Shown piece after piece: positions 5,039 to 8,805 of a stretch of DNA of 8,805 bases (the stretch's first letter is position 1; each line of letters starts with the position of its first letter). The notes under the pieces are model-generated. The model ran no database searches and was not told the origin of the DNA. It was given only the letters and a program-made list of their open reading frames with translations. The position numbers and the translations under genes were made by a program. Origin of the DNA: an uncultured Streptomyces sp. (GTDB lineage Bacteria > Actinomycetota > Actinomycetes > Streptomycetales > Streptomycetaceae); NCBI GenBank assembly GCA_946480485.1, contig CAMLJW010000207.1, positions 1 to 8,805 of the forward strand, given 5' to 3'.

Positions 5039-5704
5039 ATGAGTTCCGGCGCACCTGCTCATAACGCTTCGGTGCACAACTACGGACGCGGTGCCACGGA
5101 TCGGACGACGCCAGGGCACCATGGATCGATGCGCGACGACGAGACGACGGTGATCGGTGCGCTCGTCCATCGTGCTGTCGACGGCGACGAGCAGGCCACG
5201 CACGACCTGCTCGCCCATGTTCACCCCCTCGCGCTGCGCTACTGCCGTACCCGGTTGTCCCGACTTCCGGGTGACGCACGGCACTTCGTCGAGGATCTGG
5301 CGCAGGAGGTCTGTGTGGCGGTGCTCCTCGCACTGCCGCGTTACAGGGATACCGGGCGCCCCTTCGAAGCCTTCGTCTTCGCCATCGCCGCGCACAAGGT
5401 CGCCGATCTCCAGCGCGCCGCGATGCGCCATCCCGGCTCGACGGCCGTGCCGTCGGACGAGATGCCCGAGCGCCCCGACGACTCCCTCGGCCCCGAGGAG
5501 CGCGCCCTCCTCAGCAGTGACGCGGAGTGGGCCAAGAAACTGCTCGCAAACCTTCCGGAGAACCAGCGCGAGTTGCTCCTTTTGAGGATCGCGGTGGGCC
5601 TCACTGCCGAGGAGACCGGCCAGATGTTGGGAATGTCACCGGGGGCCGTACGGGTGGCCCAGCACCGGGCGCTGAGCCGGTTGAGGGCGTTGGCTGAGCA
5701 GTAG
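5039..5704 (+). CDS. shbA: ECF-type sigma factor ShbA (orthologue of mycobacterial SigD)
   Basis: A 221-residue group-IV sigma factor with regions 2 and 4 only. Region 2 covers about residues 35-130, with [20 protein letters not shown] (85-104) and [20 protein letters not shown] (107-126) for core binding and -10 recognition. An acidic linker leads to region 4 (about 160-218) with [20 protein letters not shown] and the helix-turn-helix [20 protein letters not shown] for the -35. In S. griseus ShbA directs transcription of hrdB, the principal sigma gene; carrying that role over here is inference from family and gene position. The start is uncertain. ATG 5039 has GGAGG (5025-5029) 9 bases before it and is preferred. 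GTG 4988 would give 238 residues with a poor ribosome site, and ATG 5129 would give 191 and starts just before the conserved region. No anti-sigma gene follows; guaB comes next after 231 bases. Confidence 0.88.
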   Translation: MSSGAPAHNASVHNYGRGATDRTTPGHHGSMRDDETTVIGALVHRAVDGDEQATHDLLAHVHPLALRYCRTRLSRLPGDARHFVEDLAQEVCVAVLLALPRYRDTGRPFEAFVFAIAAHKVADLQRAAMRHPGSTAVPSDEMPERPDDSLGPEERALLSSDAEWAKKLLANLPENQRELLLLRIAVGLTAEETGQMLGMSPGAVRVAQHRALSRLRALAEQ

Positions 5705-7441
<1,737 letters not shown>

Positions 7442-7512
7442 TCACGGCGACGTCGCAACGAGCAGGCGTACGACGTCCTACATGGCCTCCACACGCGCGT
7501 GCAGCATGTTCC

Positions 7513-7542
7513 AGGGCGGTCCCGGGGTTCCGGGGCCGCCCT
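7513..7542 (+). terminator. Hairpin between guaB and guaB3
   Basis: The arms at 7514-7525 and 7530-7541 pair over 12 bp with one U:G wobble around GGTT; A7513-T7542 extends the stem. It lies 72 bases past the guaB stop and is followed by only two Ts. It implies that guaB3 has its own promoter in 7543-7600; GATACT at 7559-7564 is a weak -10 candidate. Confidence 0.6.
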
Positions 7543-7600
7543 TGGCGTAGGTGTCGGGGATACTGGACGGTGCTGAAACGAAGAGGGAAAGGCCACACAC

Positions 7601-8725
7601 GTGACTGAGATCGAGATCGGGCGCGGCAAGCGCGGCCGCCGGGCGTACGCCTTCGACGACATCGCCGTCGTCCCCAGCCGCCGTACGCGAGACCCGAAGG
7701 AGGTCTCGATCGCCTGGCAGATCGACGCCTACCGCTTCGAGCTGCCCTTCCTGGCAGCCCCCATGGACTCGGTCGTCTCGCCGGCCACCGCGATCCGCAT
7801 CGGCGAGCTCGGCGGCCTCGGCGTGCTGAACCTCGAAGGCCTGTGGACGCGGTATGAAGACCCGCAGCCGCTCCTCGACGAGATCGCCGGGCTGGACGCC
7901 GACCGCGCGACCCGCCGCCTTCAGGAGATCTACGCGGCTCCCATCAAGGAGGAGCTGATCGGCCAGCGCATCAAGGAGGTGCGCGATTCGGGCGTGGTCA
8001 CCGCGGCCGCGCTCTCGCCGCAGCGCACGGCCCATTTCTCCAAGGCCGTCGTGGACGCGGGCGTCGACATCTTCGTGATCCGCGGTACGACGGTGTCGGC
8101 CGAGCATGTGTCGGGCGCCTCCGAGCCGCTGAACCTGAAGCAGTTCATCTACGAGCTGGACGTCCCGGTCATCGTCGGCGGCTGTGCCACGTACACGGCG
8201 GCGCTGCACCTGATGCGTACGGGCGCGGCCGGCGTCCTGGTGGGCTTCGGCGGGGGCGCCGCGCATACCACGCGTAACGTGCTGGGCATCCAGGTCCCCA
8301 TGGCGACGGCGGTGGCGGATGTCGCGGCCGCGCGCCGCGACTACATGGACGAGTCCGGCGGCCGGTACGTGCACGTCATCGCCGACGGCGGTGTCGGCTG
8401 GTCCGGCGACCTTCCGAAGGCCATCGCCTGCGGCGCCGACTCCGTGATGATGGGCTCCCCGCTGGCCCGCGCCACGGACGCGCCCGGCAAGGGCAACCAC
8501 TGGGGCATGGAGGCCGTCAACGACGAGCTGCCGCGCGGCAAGAAGGTCGACCTCGGTACGGTCGGCACCATCGAGGAGGTCCTCACGGGCCCCTCACACA
8601 CCTCCGACGGCTCCATGAACTTCTTCGGTGCCCTGCGCCGCGCGATGGCCACTACCGGCTACAGCGAGCTCAAGGAGTTCCAGCGGGTCGAGGTCACGGT
8701 GGCGGACTCGCAGCACAAGCGGTAG
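7601..8725 (+). CDS. guaB3: GuaB3 family IMP dehydrogenase-like protein
   Basis: A 374-residue TIM-barrel protein of the IMPDH/GMP reductase superfamily. It lacks the CBS pair of GuaB: after LGVLNLEGLWTRYEDP (73-88) only a helical segment occupies that place. The nucleotide-binding core is kept, with VGGCATYTAALHLM (192-205), GFGGGAAHTTRNVLGIQVPM (215-234), IADGGVGWSGDLPKA (260-274) and MMGSPLA (283-289). At the catalytic cysteine position of GuaB (SIC-TTR) this protein has His222 (AAH-TTR), and no Arg-Tyr flap pair is recognisable. The same replacement is present, as I recall, in mycobacterial GuaB3 (Rv3410c), so it marks the family rather than damage. Cyanobacterial GuaB3 has been reported as an IMP dehydrogenase; the reaction of the actinobacterial form is not settled to my knowledge. 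The start is GTG 7601, with AAAGG about 8 bases upstream. It ends 80 bases before the window edge, and no clear terminator follows. Confidence 0.93.
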   Translation: MTEIEIGRGKRGRRAYAFDDIAVVPSRRTRDPKEVSIAWQIDAYRFELPFLAAPMDSVVSPATAIRIGELGGLGVLNLEGLWTRYEDPQPLLDEIAGLDADRATRRLQEIYAAPIKEELIGQRIKEVRDSGVVTAAALSPQRTAHFSKAVVDAGVDIFVIRGTTVSAEHVSGASEPLNLKQFIYELDVPVIVGGCATYTAALHLMRTGAAGVLVGFGGGAAHTTRNVLGIQVPMATAVADVAAARRDYMDESGGRYVHVIADGGVGWSGDLPKAIACGADSVMMGSPLARATDAPGKGNHWGMEAVNDELPRGKKVDLGTVGTIEEVLTGPSHTSDGSMNFFGALRRAMATTGYSELKEFQRVEVTVADSQHKR

Positions 8726-8805
8726 ACCGTACGACATGAGGGGGGCCGGTCACCACCCGCAGTGACGCCGTTGGTTAATTCGGTCCCTGCTTCGCCCCGC
8801 CGAGC

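Noticed and set aside
7478..8500. 340-codon open frame antisense to guaB3
   Set aside because: Same G/C-bias shadow. It crosses the guaB-guaB3 hairpin and shows no recognisable motif.
8726..8805. Terminator or new gene start at the right edge
   Set aside because: GTCAC (8749-8753) and GTGAC (8762-8766) form only a 5-bp stem, and the window ends before any gene can be recognised.

Overview
The window is high-GC actinobacterial DNA and reads as Streptomyces chromosome. Codon third positions are almost all G or C, terminator hairpins lack U tracts, and the proteins WhiD, BldM, ShbA and GroEL1 match Streptomyces families closely. From memory the gene order groEL1 ... whiD - bldM - shbA - guaB - guaB3 is the S. 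coelicolor SCO4762 to SCO4771 neighbourhood. It also parallels groEL1 / whiB3 / sigD / guaB2 / guaB3 of Mycobacterium tuberculosis. No database search was possible.

Layout: (1) 1-486, the last 161 codons of groEL1 with a His-rich tail, followed by a perfect 24-bp inverted-repeat terminator. (2) 736-3414, a three-gene accessory block: a two-domain SnoaL-like protein and a short-chain dehydrogenase on the minus strand, and a divergent LysR-type regulator on the plus strand. The 177-bp divergent gap has an LTTR-type dyad, and -10 boxes so close to both start codons that both transcripts look leaderless. (3) 3524-3853, whiD (minus), convergent with lysR and divergent from bldM. (4) 3854-4242, a 389-bp control region that is partly AT-rich and carries a clear sigma-BldN promoter for bldM. 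(5) 4243-5704, bldM and shbA, separated by a hairpin. (6) 5936-8725, the IMP dehydrogenase gene guaB and its paralogue guaB3, separated by another terminator-like hairpin.

How the genes relate: whiD and bldM act in the sporulation programme; WhiD is an Fe-S protein that binds the principal sigma factor, and BldM is an orphan response regulator. ShbA is the ECF sigma factor known in S. griseus to drive hrdB, the gene for that principal sigma factor. guaB controls entry into guanine nucleotide (and so GTP/ppGpp) synthesis. The segment therefore joins a chaperone, development regulators, a sigma-factor hierarchy and GTP supply. Most of it is conserved core genome. I found no mobile element, CRISPR array, tRNA, rRNA or clearly undescribed multigene system. 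The least explained parts are the accessory SnoaL/SDR/LysR block, the control region between whiD and bldM, and GuaB3, which lacks the catalytic cysteine of IMP dehydrogenase.
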